A stretch of DNA of 64,000 nucleotides from Acidimicrobiia bacterium (GCA_022819825.1 JAJEGM010000021.1:1-64000); one strand, 5' to 3'. Numbered from the stretch's first letter, positions 43,029 to 52,918 are shown. Translations and numbers: made by a program. Notes: generated by a model from the letters alone, not told the origin.

Positions 43029-44429
43029 ATGGGCCGAACCCTCAGCGAGAAGGTCTGGGACCGCCACATCGTCCACCAAGCCGACGGCGAGCCCGACCTG
43101 CTGTTCATCGACATGCACCTCATTCACGAGGTGACCTCGCCGCAGGCCTTCGACGGTCTCCGCATGAACGGCCGCACGGTGCGGCGCCCCGACCTCACCG
43201 TGGCCACCGAAGACCACAACGTGCCCACCGACGACATCGCCTGGCCCATCGCCGATCCCATCTCCCGCCAGCAGGTGGAGACGCTGCGGGCCAACTGTGA
43301 GGAATTCGGCATCACCCTGTACCCCATGGGCAGCCCCGGCCAGGGCATCGTGCACGTGATCGGCCCGGAGATGGGCCTCACCCAGCCGGGAATGACCATC
43401 GTGTGCGGCGACAGCCACACTTCCACACATGGGGCGTTCGGTGCGCTGGCCTTCGGCATCGGCACCAGCGAGGTGGAGCATGTGCTGGCCACCCAGACCC
43501 TCCCCCAGCAGCGCCCCGGCACCATGAGTGTGACTGTGGACGGCACCCTGCCGATGAGCTGCACCGCCAAGGACGTGATCTTGGCCATTATCGGGCGCAT
43601 CGGCACCGGCGGGGGCATCGGCTCGGTGATCGAGTACCGGGGATCGGTCATCCGGTCGCTGTCGATGGAGGGGCGCATGACGGTGTGCAACATGTCCATC
43701 GAGGCCGGGGCCCGGGCCGGATTGATCGCCCCCGACGACACCACCTTCGAGTACCTCCAGGGGCGGCCCAGCGCGCCGACTGGATCGGCGTGGGAAACCG
43801 CGCTGGAGGATTGGCGCAGTTTGTCGACCGACGATGACGCCGCCTTCGACAAGGAGGTGGTGATCGACGGGTCGGAACTGGTGCCCCACGTGTCGTGGGG
43901 CACGAACCCGGCTCAAGTGGCGCCCATCGACGGCACCGTGCCCCATCCCGACAGCTTCGCTGAGAGCAGCGGGCGGGAGTCGGCCGCCCGAGCGCTCGAC
44001 TACATGGGCCTTGAGCCCGGCACCCCGCTCAAGGAGGTTCCGGTGGACACGGTGTTCATCGGCTCCTGCACCAACAGCCGCATAGAAGACCTGCGCATTG
44101 CCGCCGCAGTGGTCGAGGGCCGCCGGGTGCGTCCCGGTGTCCGCACTTTCGTGGTCCCCGGATCGGGCGCGGTCAAGGCCCAAGCCGAGTCTGAGGGTCT
44201 GCACGAGGTGTTCAGGGCCGCCGGTTTCGACTGGCGGGAGCCGGGCTGCTCGATGTGTCTGGCCATGAACCCCGACAAGCTGGCCCCCGGCGAGCGCTGC
44301 GCCAGCACCTCCAACCGGAACTTCGAGGGCCGCCAGGGCAAGGGAGGCCGCACCCACTTGGTGTCCCCCGCCGTGGCCGCAGCCACCGCGGTGGCCGGCA
44401 CCTTCGCCACCCCCGGAGACCTGTCATGA
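43029..44429 (+). CDS. leuC: 3-isopropylmalate dehydratase large subunit
   Basis: The 466-residue product is an aconitase-family enzyme. Cluster cysteines are in [13 protein letters not shown] and [11 protein letters not shown], and [20 protein letters not shown] forms the active site. With LeuD it isomerises 2- to 3-isopropylmalate, and probably citramalate to methylmalate. ATG has GGAG upstream, and its stop overlaps the leuD start (ATGA). Confidence 0.96.
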   Translation: MGRTLSEKVWDRHIVHQADGEPDLLFIDMHLIHEVTSPQAFDGLRMNGRTVRRPDLTVATEDHNVPTDDIAWPIADPISRQQVETLRANCEEFGITLYPMGSPGQGIVHVIGPEMGLTQPGMTIVCGDSHTSTHGAFGALAFGIGTSEVEHVLATQTLPQQRPGTMSVTVDGTLPMSCTAKDVILAIIGRIGTGGGIGSVIEYRGSVIRSLSMEGRMTVCNMSIEAGARAGLIAPDDTTFEYLQGRPSAPTGSAWETALEDWRSLSTDDDAAFDKEVVIDGSELVPHVSWGTNPAQVAPIDGTVPHPDSFAESSGRESAARALDYMGLEPGTPLKEVPVDTVFIGSCTNSRIEDLRIAAAVVEGRRVRPGVRTFVVPGSGAVKAQAESEGLHEVFRAAGFDWREPGCSMCLAMNPDKLAPGERCASTSNRNFEGRQGKGGRTHLVSPAVAAATAVAGTFATPGDLS

Positions 44430-45022
44430 AACCAGTTCGAGCGATTACTGCCACGGCGCTGCCGATGGACCGAAGCGATGTGGACACCGATCAGATCATC
44501 CCCAGCGACTGGCTCAAGCGGGTGGAGCGCACCGGCTTCGAGCAGGGCCTGTTCTCAGAGTGGCGCGAAGACCCCGATTTCGTGCTCAACGACCCCCGCT
44601 TCGCCGATGCCCGCATCCTGGTGGCCGGGCCCAACTTCGGCACCGGCTCTTCCCGGGAGCACGCGGTGTGGGCCATTCAGCAGTATGGCTTCGAGGCGGT
44701 CATCTCCCCCCGCTTCGGCGACATATTCCGCAATAACGCCACCAAGAACGGCCTGGTGCCGGTGCAGGTGAGCGAAGATGTGGGCCGCACCCTGCTCAGT
44801 GCCGTAGCCGATGACCCCTCCATCCAGATCACCGTCAACGTCGAACAGCTCACTGTGTCGGCCCCCGCCGCCGGCGTGAGCACCGATTTCCCCCTCGACG
44901 GCGCCGTTCAACACCGCCTGCTGAACGGCCTAGACGACATCGGCCTCACCCTGGCCTACTCCGACGCCATCGCCGCCTTCGATGCCACTCGCCCCGCCTG
45001 GATGCCCTCTCTGGCCCGATAA
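44426..45022 (+). CDS. leuD: 3-isopropylmalate dehydratase small subunit
   Basis: The 198-residue product has the small-subunit motifs [33 protein letters not shown] and [17 protein letters not shown]. It completes the LeuCD dehydratase. Start ATG 44426 overlaps the leuC stop by 4 bp, giving coupled 1:1 synthesis. Confidence 0.96.
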   Translation: MKPVRAITATALPMDRSDVDTDQIIPSDWLKRVERTGFEQGLFSEWREDPDFVLNDPRFADARILVAGPNFGTGSSREHAVWAIQQYGFEAVISPRFGDIFRNNATKNGLVPVQVSEDVGRTLLSAVADDPSIQITVNVEQLTVSAPAAGVSTDFPLDGAVQHRLLNGLDDIGLTLAYSDAIAAFDATRPAWMPSLAR

Positions 45023-45080
45023 TCCTCATTTCTCTCAATTTGTCGGGAACCAAGCGTCGGAGGTCTATCGTCATAGGGGC

Positions 45081-47471
45081 ATGACACGGTTCAACCTCAT
45101 TTCGACCCCTCAGCCCGTGACCAGAGCTGCCGTGGCCGCGGCCCTGATCGCCGTGGCCTTGCTGGCCAGCGCCTGTTTGCCCGGCGAAACCGGCACTCCC
45201 GGGATTCCCGGCTCTGCCAATGGCGGCTCCGGCTCTCCTGAGGCTACGGCTGAGGCCGCTGAGCACCTCGATGATGTGGAGTTGTTGTCGGCGCTTCAAA
45301 CCATCGGAGATTGCGCCGCCGTGTTGGAGTATCTGCGGGCCGAGACCGTCAAGCGGGTAGGCCCCTACGGCCTCGACAGAGACCGCTATGGCGGCTTCGG
45401 GCCTGTTTTCTCCGACACGGCAGAGGGGGCTATAGCTGAAGACGCAGTAGCTGTTCCGGCTGCTGCCGAAGAAAGCGCTGGTTCCACCGGCTCATTTGCG
45501 GGCGATGACGCCGCGGGGTTCTCAGGCACAAATGTGCAGGTGGCAGGCGTCGACGAGCCCGACATCGTAAAGACGGACGGCAACCGCATATTGGCAGTAG
45601 CCCAGGGCCAACTTCACTATGTGGACCTGACCGGAGAGCAGCCGGTCTACCGGGGCAGCCTCAAGCTGGACGACTCGGGGTGGGGTCAGGAGATCTTGAT
45701 GCGGGGAGACCGCGCCCTGGTGTTCTCCACCAGCTTCGGAGAAGACGAGCTGGGGCCGGTGGCCGCCGATGAGATGGTGGGTGAAGCTCGAATTGCCGAC
45801 TTGGCCTTCCGCGGCTCTCAGTCTGCCCTTGTCCAGGAGGTAGACCTCTCCGACCCGGGAGCGATGGAGGTGGTGGCCGAACTCCGCGTGGAAGGGGAAT
45901 ACCTCAGCACCCGCTCGGTGGGCACAACGGCCTGGCTGGCAGTGTCCAGCTACCCTCTGCAATTCGAGTTTGTGCATCCCAGCGGGCCCTCGGCCGAGAA
46001 GGCAGCCGAAGAGGCCAATAAGCAGATTGCCGCCACTGCTGAATTGGGCGCCTGGCTGCCCGGCTACCGCCTCGACGGGCCAGGCGGCACTCAGGCAGGC
46101 CTGCTGCCGGACTGCGACCGGCTGTACACCCCGGCAGAATTCTCCGGGTTCACCGTGCTCTCTGTGCTCACCTTCGACTTGGAACAGCCTTTGGGCGCCG
46201 GCGATACGGCCTCAGTGCTGGCCGACGGGAGCACTCTTTACGGCTCGGGCGAGTCGCTGTACTTGGCCTCCAGCGCCCACACCCGCCCCGAGCCCAGAGA
46301 AGAGGGCCAACCCGCCGCCGAAGAAGAGGCAGCCTCAGACGATGCGAGCTCTGAGTGGACGACCACAATCCACAGGTTCTCCGTCTCGGAGAACGGCCCG
46401 GCTGAGTACGAGGCTTCAGGCGAGGTCTACGGCCACTTGCTCAACCAGTTCTCGATGGATGAGCACAACGGCTTCTTCCGAGTGGCCACCACAATCGGCG
46501 AGCCCTGGAGTACAGAGTCCTCCCAGAGCCAAGTCGTTGTTCTAGAGCAGCAGGGCCGCCGCCTCGCCATTGTCGGCAGCGTCGGCGGACTCGGCAAGGG
46601 CGAGCGCATCTATTCGGTGAGGTACGCCGGCGACGTCGGCTACGTGGTGACATTCCGACAAGTGGACCCCCTCTATGTTCTCGACCTCTCCGACCCGGCC
46701 AGCCCGGCAGTCACGGGCGAGCTCAAGATCCCGGGCTTCTCCACCTACCTGCACCCCCTTGGCGACGGCCTGCTCGCAGGAATCGGCCAGCAGGCCGACG
46801 AACGGGGCCGCACCCAGGGGACAAAAGTGTCCTTGTTCGACGTGAGCGACCCGGCCAGCCCGGAAGAGCTAGACGTGATCGTGTTTCCCAATGGCTACAG
46901 CGAGGCAGAATGGGACCATCGGGCCTTCCTCTATTGGGCCGAGACCGGCCTCTTGGCCATCCCGTTGAACCAGCGGGAGACCTCTCCTCCAGTGCCTCTG
47001 ATGGAAGGCCCAGCGGCTGTCGAGACAACTGTGTCTTCGCCCGCCGGAGGAGAGCCATTCACCGGAGCGGTGGCTCTGCGGGCAAACCGGGACGGAATCG
47101 TCGAGCTCGGTCGAATCGCCCATGAGAGGCCCACGGCCTCGTTCCCGGGCTGTCGTCCCGTGGCTGTTCGCAGCGTCTTGGACGAGTGGTTGTCTGAAGC
47201 CGACGCCTTGCAGATCTGCCCGACGGGGGCGCCCGACGAATACCCCGGCCTGTCGTGTGAGGCGTGGGAAGCCGAATGGGTGCAAAAGCAATGGCCTGAT
47301 CTGGACATCGACAACGACGAGAAGCTGCTGATCTGCTGGGATTGGACCCCGAGAATCCAGCGCCTGCTCATCGCCGACGGGGACCTCTGGACCATGACCG
47401 AGCGGGCCATCCAGGCCAACGACCTAACGACATTCGCCTACGAAGACCAATTTGAGCTGAGCTCAAACTGA
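45081..47471 (+). CDS. Secreted beta-propeller lipoprotein
   Basis: The 796-residue product starts MTRFNLISTPQPVTRAAVAA and has a lipobox ALLASAC near residue 32, so it is probably lipid-anchored outside the cell. The mature part contains GVDEPDIVKTDGNRILAVAQ and repeated LFDVSDPASPEEL or VLDLSDPASPAV blades, typical of the secreted beta-propeller domain family (Pfam Beta_propel). ATG 45081 has AGGGG upstream. The function of this family is unknown to me. It follows leuD by 58 bp but is probably an independent gene. Confidence 0.85.
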   Translation: MTRFNLISTPQPVTRAAVAAALIAVALLASACLPGETGTPGIPGSANGGSGSPEATAEAAEHLDDVELLSALQTIGDCAAVLEYLRAETVKRVGPYGLDRDRYGGFGPVFSDTAEGAIAEDAVAVPAAAEESAGSTGSFAGDDAAGFSGTNVQVAGVDEPDIVKTDGNRILAVAQGQLHYVDLTGEQPVYRGSLKLDDSGWGQEILMRGDRALVFSTSFGEDELGPVAADEMVGEARIADLAFRGSQSALVQEVDLSDPGAMEVVAELRVEGEYLSTRSVGTTAWLAVSSYPLQFEFVHPSGPSAEKAAEEANKQIAATAELGAWLPGYRLDGPGGTQAGLLPDCDRLYTPAEFSGFTVLSVLTFDLEQPLGAGDTASVLADGSTLYGSGESLYLASSAHTRPEPREEGQPAAEEEAASDDASSEWTTTIHRFSVSENGPAEYEASGEVYGHLLNQFSMDEHNGFFRVATTIGEPWSTESSQSQVVVLEQQGRRLAIVGSVGGLGKGERIYSVRYAGDVGYVVTFRQVDPLYVLDLSDPASPAVTGELKIPGFSTYLHPLGDGLLAGIGQQADERGRTQGTKVSLFDVSDPASPEELDVIVFPNGYSEAEWDHRAFLYWAETGLLAIPLNQRETSPPVPLMEGPAAVETTVSSPAGGEPFTGAVALRANRDGIVELGRIAHERPTASFPGCRPVAVRSVLDEWLSEADALQICPTGAPDEYPGLSCEAWEAEWVQKQWPDLDIDNDEKLLICWDWTPRIQRLLIADGDLWTMTERAIQANDLTTFAYEDQFELSSN

Positions 47472-47475
47472 GTAA

Positions 47476-49179
47476 TCAGCCCAGCCCGGCGCAGGCTCGG
47501 TTCAGCGCACTCACGATTGCCCGCATAGATGCAGTAGTGATGTCGGTGTGGATGCCGCAGCCCCACAGCTCCCGGCCATCCACCAGCAGCTCGATATAGG
47601 CCACCGCCTCGGCGTCGGTGCCACCGCCCCGGGCGTGCTCGTGGTAGTCCACCACCTTGACCGGGGTGTCGATGATCTCGTTCAGCCCGCTCACAAACGC
47701 GTCCAGCGAGCCGGCCCCCTCGCCGTGGACCACTACCTGCTCGTTGCCTGAGGTGAGTCGGGCAGTAACCACCGTGCGGTCTGCGCCCCGGGCGTTCTGG
47801 GCCGATTCGTAGCCGTTCAGCCGGTAGGGCTCATCCAAATCGAGGTACTCGGTGGCGAACTCGCTGTGGATCTGGTCGGCGGTGATCTCCTCGCCGGTGT
47901 CGTCGGCGATCTGCTGGATCACGCGGCTGAACTCGATCTGCATCCGCCGGGGCAGGTCGAGCTGCACCTCGGCCTGGAGCAGGTACGACACCCCGCCCTT
48001 GCCCGACTGGCTGTTCACCCGCACCACGTCTTGGTAGGTGCGGCCCACGTCTTTGGGGTCTATGGGGATGTAGGGCACTTCGAACAGGGTCTGGCCGCTC
48101 TCCTCCATGGCCTCGAACCCCTTCTTGATGGCGTCCTGGTGCGAACCCGAGAAGGCGGTGTACACCAGATCGCCCACATAGGGGTGGCGGGGGTGGATGG
48201 GAAGCTGGTTGCAGTCCTCGGCCACTCGGCGCAGCCCGTTGATGTCGGAGATGTCCAACTCCGGGTCCACTCCCTGGCTGAACAGGTTCATGGCCAGGTT
48301 CACCACATCCACGTTGCCGGTGCGCTCGCCGTTGCCGAACAGGGTTCCCTCCACCCGGTCGGCGCCGGCCATGAGCCCGAACTCGGCCGCGGCCACCGCG
48401 GTGCCCCGATCGTTGTGGGGGTGCAGGCTGAGCACGATCCGGTCGCGGCGGACCAGGTTGCGGTGCATCCACTCGATCATGTCGCCGTAGATGTTGGCGG
48501 TGGACATCTCCACGGTGGCCGGCAAGTTGATGATCACCGGCTTGTCGTGGCCGTCGGCCAAAATCTCCACCACCTCGTCGCACACCCGCTTGGCGAACGG
48601 CAGCTCGGTGCCGGTGAACGACTCCGGCGAGTACTCGTAATACACCTCGGTACTGGGAACCTGCGGCTCCAGCGAGCGGCACCACTCCGCCGCCCGGGTG
48701 GCGATCTTGGTGATGCCGTCCATGTCGAGGCCGAACACCACTCGGCGCTGGACGGTGGAGGTGGAGTTGTACAGGTGGACGATGGCGTCGGCCGCGCCGT
48801 CGATGGACTCGTAGGTGCGCTCGATCAGCTCTTGGCGGGCCTGGGTGAGCACCTGGATGCGGACGTCTGAGGGGATGGCCTTCTGCTCGATGATCTCTCT
48901 CACGAACCGGAAGTCGGTCTCCGACGCGGAGGGGAAGCCCACCTCGATCTCCTTGAACCCGGCCTCCACCAGGGCGGTGAACATCTTCCACTTCCGCTCG
49001 GGGTTCATGGGCTCGATGAGGGCCTGGTTGCCGTCGCGCAGATCCACCGAGCACCACCGGGGCGCGCCGGTGAGCACGGCGTCGGGCCAGGTCCGGTCGA
49101 TCAGCTTGACCGGCTCGAACGCCTGGTACTTGTGGATCGGCATTCCCGACGGCTGTTGGGGGTGTAATCCGGTTTTCAT
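47476..49179 (-). CDS. leuA: 2-isopropylmalate synthase
   Basis: The 567-residue product is the long actinobacterial LeuA. It has SVDLRDGNQALIEPMN, VLTQARQELIERT, LSLHPHNDRGTAVAAAEFG (metal-binding HxH region), LFGNGERTGNVDVVNLAMN and a C-terminal LeuA-dimer domain for leucine feedback. It condenses 2-oxoisovalerate with acetyl-CoA as the first committed step to leucine. ATG 49179 has GAGG 8 nt upstream. A leucine-coding leader peptide and a terminator precede it (49209-49304), so attenuation by leucine supply is likely. Confidence 0.96.
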   Translation of the reverse strand: MKTGLHPQQPSGMPIHKYQAFEPVKLIDRTWPDAVLTGAPRWCSVDLRDGNQALIEPMNPERKWKMFTALVEAGFKEIEVGFPSASETDFRFVREIIEQKAIPSDVRIQVLTQARQELIERTYESIDGAADAIVHLYNSTSTVQRRVVFGLDMDGITKIATRAAEWCRSLEPQVPSTEVYYEYSPESFTGTELPFAKRVCDEVVEILADGHDKPVIINLPATVEMSTANIYGDMIEWMHRNLVRRDRIVLSLHPHNDRGTAVAAAEFGLMAGADRVEGTLFGNGERTGNVDVVNLAMNLFSQGVDPELDISDINGLRRVAEDCNQLPIHPRHPYVGDLVYTAFSGSHQDAIKKGFEAMEESGQTLFEVPYIPIDPKDVGRTYQDVVRVNSQSGKGGVSYLLQAEVQLDLPRRMQIEFSRVIQQIADDTGEEITADQIHSEFATEYLDLDEPYRLNGYESAQNARGADRTVVTARLTSGNEQVVVHGEGAGSLDAFVSGLNEIIDTPVKVVDYHEHARGGGTDAEAVAYIELLVDGRELWGCGIHTDITTASMRAIVSALNRACAGLG

Positions 49180-49208
49180 GAAATGGCCTCGATTGGAGTT
49201 GACTCACG

Positions 49209-49240
49209 AAAAAACCCCCTGCCCTTGCGGGTTCAGGGGG
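49209..49240 (-). terminator. Rho-independent terminator in the leuA leader (attenuator)
   Basis: On the minus strand CCCCCTG (240-234 side) pairs perfectly with CAGGGGG (221-215 side). An inner CCC/GGG pair closes a GCAA loop, and six T residues follow (plus-strand A run 49209-49214). The hairpin ends 30 nt before the leuA ATG and follows a leucine leader peptide, which marks it as an attenuator instead of the end of a gene. Confidence 0.85.
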
Positions 49241-49243
49241 TCG

Positions 49244-49269
49244 GGGCGAGCACCTCTGGGTGCTCGCCC
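49244..49269 (-). promoter_or_regulatory. Pause/attenuator hairpin at the leader-peptide stop
   Basis: ggcgagcacc at 49245-49254 pairs with ggtgctcgcc at 49259-49268 around a 4-nt loop, and G244-C269 extends the stem to 11 bp. Its base touches the leader-peptide stop codon (49269-49271). A ribosome stalled at the preceding leucine codons would cover the 5' strand. I could not find a strong alternative pairing with the terminator, so the exact switching mechanism is open. Confidence 0.65.
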
Positions 49270-49304
49270 TACAAGAGCAGCAGGTGGGTGTGGATGCGGC
49301 TCAT
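49269..49304 (-). CDS. leuA leader peptide (11 aa, four terminal leucines)
   Basis: The minus strand encodes MSRIHTHLLLL and a TAG stop. Four consecutive Leu codons (CTG CTG CTC TTG) end the peptide immediately before the 11-bp hairpin and the terminator ahead of leuA. This is the classic design of translation-coupled attenuation. A promoter-like pair, TTGGTA at 49336-49341 and TAGGAT at 49312-49317 with an 18-bp spacer, would start transcription at or next to this ATG. The leader may therefore be leaderless; alternatively AGGA within TAGGAT could serve as ribosome-binding site. Confidence 0.8.
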   Translation of the reverse strand: MSRIHTHLLLL

Positions 49305-49311
49305 CAGGACA

Positions 49312-49341
49312 ATCCTACGCCGAAGCACGGGGGTTTACCAA
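49312..49341 (-). promoter_or_regulatory. Candidate leuA promoter
   Basis: On the minus strand TTGGTA (49341-49336) and TAGGAT (49317-49312) form -35 and -10 boxes with an 18-bp spacer. Transcription would begin about 7 nt further on, at the leader-peptide ATG (49304). The promoter lies in the 51-bp gap between the end of serA and the leader. Confidence 0.5.
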
Positions 49342-49355
49342 ACATGCCGACGCTG

Positions 49356-50933
49356 CTAATCGGCTGGGGCCAGGCCCAAGTAGCGGGCCGTCTGCACTCC
49401 GTCGATGGCCACTAGCGCTTCGGCCACGGCCTTGGGCACCGGCTGGGAGGTGGCGATCACCATGGAGGCCCCTTCCCCACTGGATGACTGACCCACGTCC
49501 ATGTCGTCGATGTTGATGCCCGCGTCGCCTAGCAGCGTGCCCACCGCGCCGATTATGCCGGGACGGTCCTCGTTGGCGATCAAGATCATGTGCTGGGCAG
49601 GCGGCATGTGAAGGCTGTGATCCTCGGCCAGCACCAGAACCGGCTCTTGGCGAGCCCCGGTCAGCCGGCCCCCCAGGCTGTGCCCCGCGCCCCGCACGGT
49701 GAGCAGGTTCACGTGCTCTTTGGAGGTGGGTGTGCTGATGGCCCGTACCTCCATGCCCTTTTCCTTGGCCACGTCCATCGCGTTCACGTAGCTGACCTGC
49801 ATGTCCGACACCGCGCTCAACAGCCCCTTTACCACCGACATCACCGCCACCGTGTTGTCGGGCCTGCCGATCTCGCCAATGAGCTCCACCTCCAGCACCT
49901 CGGGCAGCCGGTCGCACAGGTTTCCGAGCAGACGTCCGAGCTGCTCGGCCAATGGCAGATAGGGCCGCAGCACATCGGGGACGTTCTTGGCCGGCACATT
50001 CACCGCCGCGGGCACGAATTCCCCGGCCAGCGCCAGCATCACCTGCTCGGCGATGGCGTCACCCGCCTTGCTCTGGGCCTCTTCGGTGCTGGCCCCCAAG
50101 TGGGGGGTGACCACCACCGAGTCGAGGTCGAACAGCGGCGATTCGGTGATGGGCTCGCCGTCGAACACGTCGAGGGCCGCCCCGGCGATGCGCCCCGAAG
50201 CCACTGCTTCGGCCAAATCGGCCTCGTCCACGATGCCGCCACGCGACACATTCACGATCCGCAGGTTGGGCTTGGCCAACTTCAAAAGCTCAGAGTTGAT
50301 CAGTCCGACGGTCTCGGGAGTGCGGGCCACGTGAATGGTGATGAAGTCGGACTGGGCCACCAGCTCCTCCAGCGACACCAGCGCCATCACGCTGTGTAGG
50401 GCCGACTCCTCAGACACATAGGGGTCGCTGGCGATCACCCGCATGGCGAAGCCCAGCGCCCGCTCGGCCACCAGCCGGCCGATTCGGCCCAGCCCGATGA
50501 TGCCCAGCGTCTTGTCGCTCAGCTCGATACCCTCCCAGCGCCCCCGCTCCCACCGCCCATCGGTGAGCGCGGCGTGGGCCTGGGGGATGTTCCGGGCCTG
50601 GGACAAGATCAAGGCCATGGTGTGCTCGGCGGCCGAGATGATGTTTGACAAGGTGTCGTTCACCACCAGCACCCCGTGCTCGGTGGCGGCGTCGACGTCC
50701 ACATTGTCCAAACCCACCCCGGCCCGGCCCACGATCACCAGATCGCTGCCCGCGTCGAGCACCTCGGCAGTCACCTGAGTGGCCGACCGGATAATCAGCG
50801 CCTGCACTCCCGCCACTGCCTCCAGCAGCTCGTCGTCACTCATCCCGGTGCGCACGTCAACCTCATGGCCGGCGTGGCGGAGCTTGGCCACCCCGATGTC
50901 GGCGATCTTCTCGGCTACCAATACCCGGGCCAT
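49356..50933 (-). CDS. serA: D-3-phosphoglycerate dehydrogenase
   Basis: The 525-residue product is the long-form SerA. It has a catalytic domain with VGRAGVGLDNVDVDAATEHG, the NAD-binding motif LGIIGLGRIGRLVAERA and NVSRGGIVDEADLAEAVASG. An intervening domain follows, then a C-terminal ACT domain (ILIANEDRPGIIGAVGTLLG) for serine feedback. It oxidises 3-phosphoglycerate in serine synthesis. serC, the next step, is at 54241-55365 on the opposite strand. Confidence 0.96.
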   Translation of the reverse strand: MARVLVAEKIADIGVAKLRHAGHEVDVRTGMSDDELLEAVAGVQALIIRSATQVTAEVLDAGSDLVIVGRAGVGLDNVDVDAATEHGVLVVNDTLSNIISAAEHTMALILSQARNIPQAHAALTDGRWERGRWEGIELSDKTLGIIGLGRIGRLVAERALGFAMRVIASDPYVSEESALHSVMALVSLEELVAQSDFITIHVARTPETVGLINSELLKLAKPNLRIVNVSRGGIVDEADLAEAVASGRIAGAALDVFDGEPITESPLFDLDSVVVTPHLGASTEEAQSKAGDAIAEQVMLALAGEFVPAAVNVPAKNVPDVLRPYLPLAEQLGRLLGNLCDRLPEVLEVELIGEIGRPDNTVAVMSVVKGLLSAVSDMQVSYVNAMDVAKEKGMEVRAISTPTSKEHVNLLTVRGAGHSLGGRLTGARQEPVLVLAEDHSLHMPPAQHMILIANEDRPGIIGAVGTLLGDAGINIDDMDVGQSSSGEGASMVIATSQPVPKAVAEALVAIDGVQTARYLGLAPAD

Positions 50934-51004
50934 CGGCCCTCAGAATAAACCGCGCCAAGCAACCCGCCGGGGACCAATATGCGACGCCCGGGTGAATTTG
51001 CCCG

Positions 51005-52918
51005 CTAGCGGCGTATCTCCACCGGCAGAATGTCATCGGCCAGGTCGAACCCCAGGATCTGGGCGAAGAACGAGAGCTCGGCTTCGAGGGCGGCCACGAT
51101 GTTCTCCGCCTGGCGGAAACCGTGCTGCTCCCCGTCGAACAGCAGATAGGCAACCGGGATTGACCGCTGTTCGAGGGCGGCCACAATCATCTCGGCTTGG
51201 TTGGGAGGCACCACCACGTCTTCTGAGCCCTGGAGCACGATCATGGGGGCCTCGAAGTCGTCCACGAAGTGGATGGGTGAGCGAGCCTTGTATACCTCTT
51301 CATCTTCGGGGTACAGCCCTACCAGGCTGTCCATGTACCGGGCTTCGAATTTGTGGGTGTCGGTGGCCAGCGCGGCCAGATCGGCGATGCCGTAGCGACT
51401 GGCGCCGGCGGCGAACACCTTGTGGAAGGCCAGCGCGCACAGTGTGGTGTAGCCGCCGGCGCTGCTGCCCCGGATGATGAGCCGATCTCCGTCCACCTCG
51501 CCAGTGCGAACCAGGTGGCGGGCGGCGGCCACGCAGTCGTCCACGTCGCTCACGCCCCATTGGCCTTGAAGCGCCTCCCGGTAGGCAGTGCCGTAGCCGG
51601 TGCTGCCCCGGTAGTTCACGTCCACCACCGCGATCCCCCGGCTGGTCCAGTACTGGATGCCGAGCTGGAGCTGGCTGCGAGCCGCGCCGGTGGGGCCGCC
51701 GTGGCCCAGCACCAGTAGCGGAGGCTTCTCGCCGACCGGGGCCTGAGCGGTGGGATGGGCCGGGGGGTAGAACAGCCCGTGAGCCTCCGCGTTGTCGGTG
51801 GTGGGGAATGCGATCGGTGCCGGGGTGGACAGGTAGGCCGGATCGACCGCAGTCCGGGCGGGCGGACGGATGACTTCGTGCGTCCCGTCGGCCACGTCGA
51901 TGCGCACTGCGGTGGGCTCCTGGGACGGCGAGGCGACAATGGCGGTTACAGCATGGTGTCCCGCAGGGCGAACACTGGCGTACGACGTCCAGGGCAGATC
52001 AAGCAACTCAGGTTCGGAGCCATCGGGAGGCATGGCCCGCAGCTCGGCCAGCGACCCTCGCATGGCCGCCACTACCACCGTGTTGTCGTCGCAGACCGCG
52101 TAGCTGGGGTCGTCGAACACCCAGGCCGGGCGATGCATCTCGGCGTCGAGCTCGAACGCCGCGACCAGATCGGTGCCTTCTACGCGATATAGATTCCACC
52201 AGCCATTGTGGTCGCTCACCACGTAGAGGCGGCCGTCGGGACCCCAATGGGGCTCCACCACTGAGCCGATCCCCGCCACCGCGCACTGGCCGTCCACCCA
52301 CAGCTCGGTTTGGTCCCAGGGCATGTTGGGGTGGTTCCACTGGACCCAAACCAGCCGCTGCCCGTCAGGGCTGGGGCGGGGCCAGCCGTAGAAGTCGGCC
52401 CCGGTGGCCACGATCTCCGGCTCGGCCGATCCGTCGCCGCTCAACCGGATGATCTCATTGGCCTCTTCCAGGGTGCGGCCTTCTTGTTGAGCCGCCCGGG
52501 CCGCGTGGTGGTCTTCCCGCACACACACCGTGGAATCGCCGAGGGCTCGACCATCGGCGTAGCGCCATCCGTGGGCGAAAGCCGGCTCGGGCGTTACCGG
52601 ACGGGCTGTGCCGTCAGCCGACACCTGCCAGAGGCGACCATCGGCGTCGTCGCACGCATATACGCCATCGGCGCCGTCAGGCCACCATGCGCCCCCGCCG
52701 TAGCTGTGTACCCGGGTCCGCACCGATGCCGAGCCCCACAGATCGCGGCCGTCGCATACCAGCGCGTTGCGACCCGATTCCGCCGGCCGCGACTCGGTCC
52801 ACCACATCCGGCCCCGCTGGTGCCACAAACTGACCGGCAAGGCGGCGCCGGCCACCATCGACTGGGCGGAGATGGGCGACGGCCAACTCCCGTAGGCAAG
52901 GGTCTGGGGATCGCTCAC
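51005..52918 (-). CDS. S9 family serine peptidase (prolyl oligopeptidase-like)
   Basis: The 637-residue product has an N-terminal beta-propeller-like half (repeats such as PSPDGQRLVWVQWNHPNMPW and PHWGPDGRLYVVSDHNGWW). The C-terminal alpha/beta hydrolase domain has GHGGPTGA, nucleophile GSSAGGY, the acid region GSEDVVVPPNQAEM and catalytic His in DGEQHGFR. No signal peptide is seen, so it is probably cytoplasmic and acts on short peptides. The start is a GTG at 52918. It lies 38 bp downstream of the aminotransferase gene on the same strand. Confidence 0.9.
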   Translation of the reverse strand: MSDPQTLAYGSWPSPISAQSMVAGAALPVSLWHQRGRMWWTESRPAESGRNALVCDGRDLWGSASVRTRVHSYGGGAWWPDGADGVYACDDADGRLWQVSADGTARPVTPEPAFAHGWRYADGRALGDSTVCVREDHHAARAAQQEGRTLEEANEIIRLSGDGSAEPEIVATGADFYGWPRPSPDGQRLVWVQWNHPNMPWDQTELWVDGQCAVAGIGSVVEPHWGPDGRLYVVSDHNGWWNLYRVEGTDLVAAFELDAEMHRPAWVFDDPSYAVCDDNTVVVAAMRGSLAELRAMPPDGSEPELLDLPWTSYASVRPAGHHAVTAIVASPSQEPTAVRIDVADGTHEVIRPPARTAVDPAYLSTPAPIAFPTTDNAEAHGLFYPPAHPTAQAPVGEKPPLLVLGHGGPTGAARSQLQLGIQYWTSRGIAVVDVNYRGSTGYGTAYREALQGQWGVSDVDDCVAAARHLVRTGEVDGDRLIIRGSSAGGYTTLCALAFHKVFAAGASRYGIADLAALATDTHKFEARYMDSLVGLYPEDEEVYKARSPIHFVDDFEAPMIVLQGSEDVVVPPNQAEMIVAALEQRSIPVAYLLFDGEQHGFRQAENIVAALEAELSFFAQILGFDLADDILPVEIRR

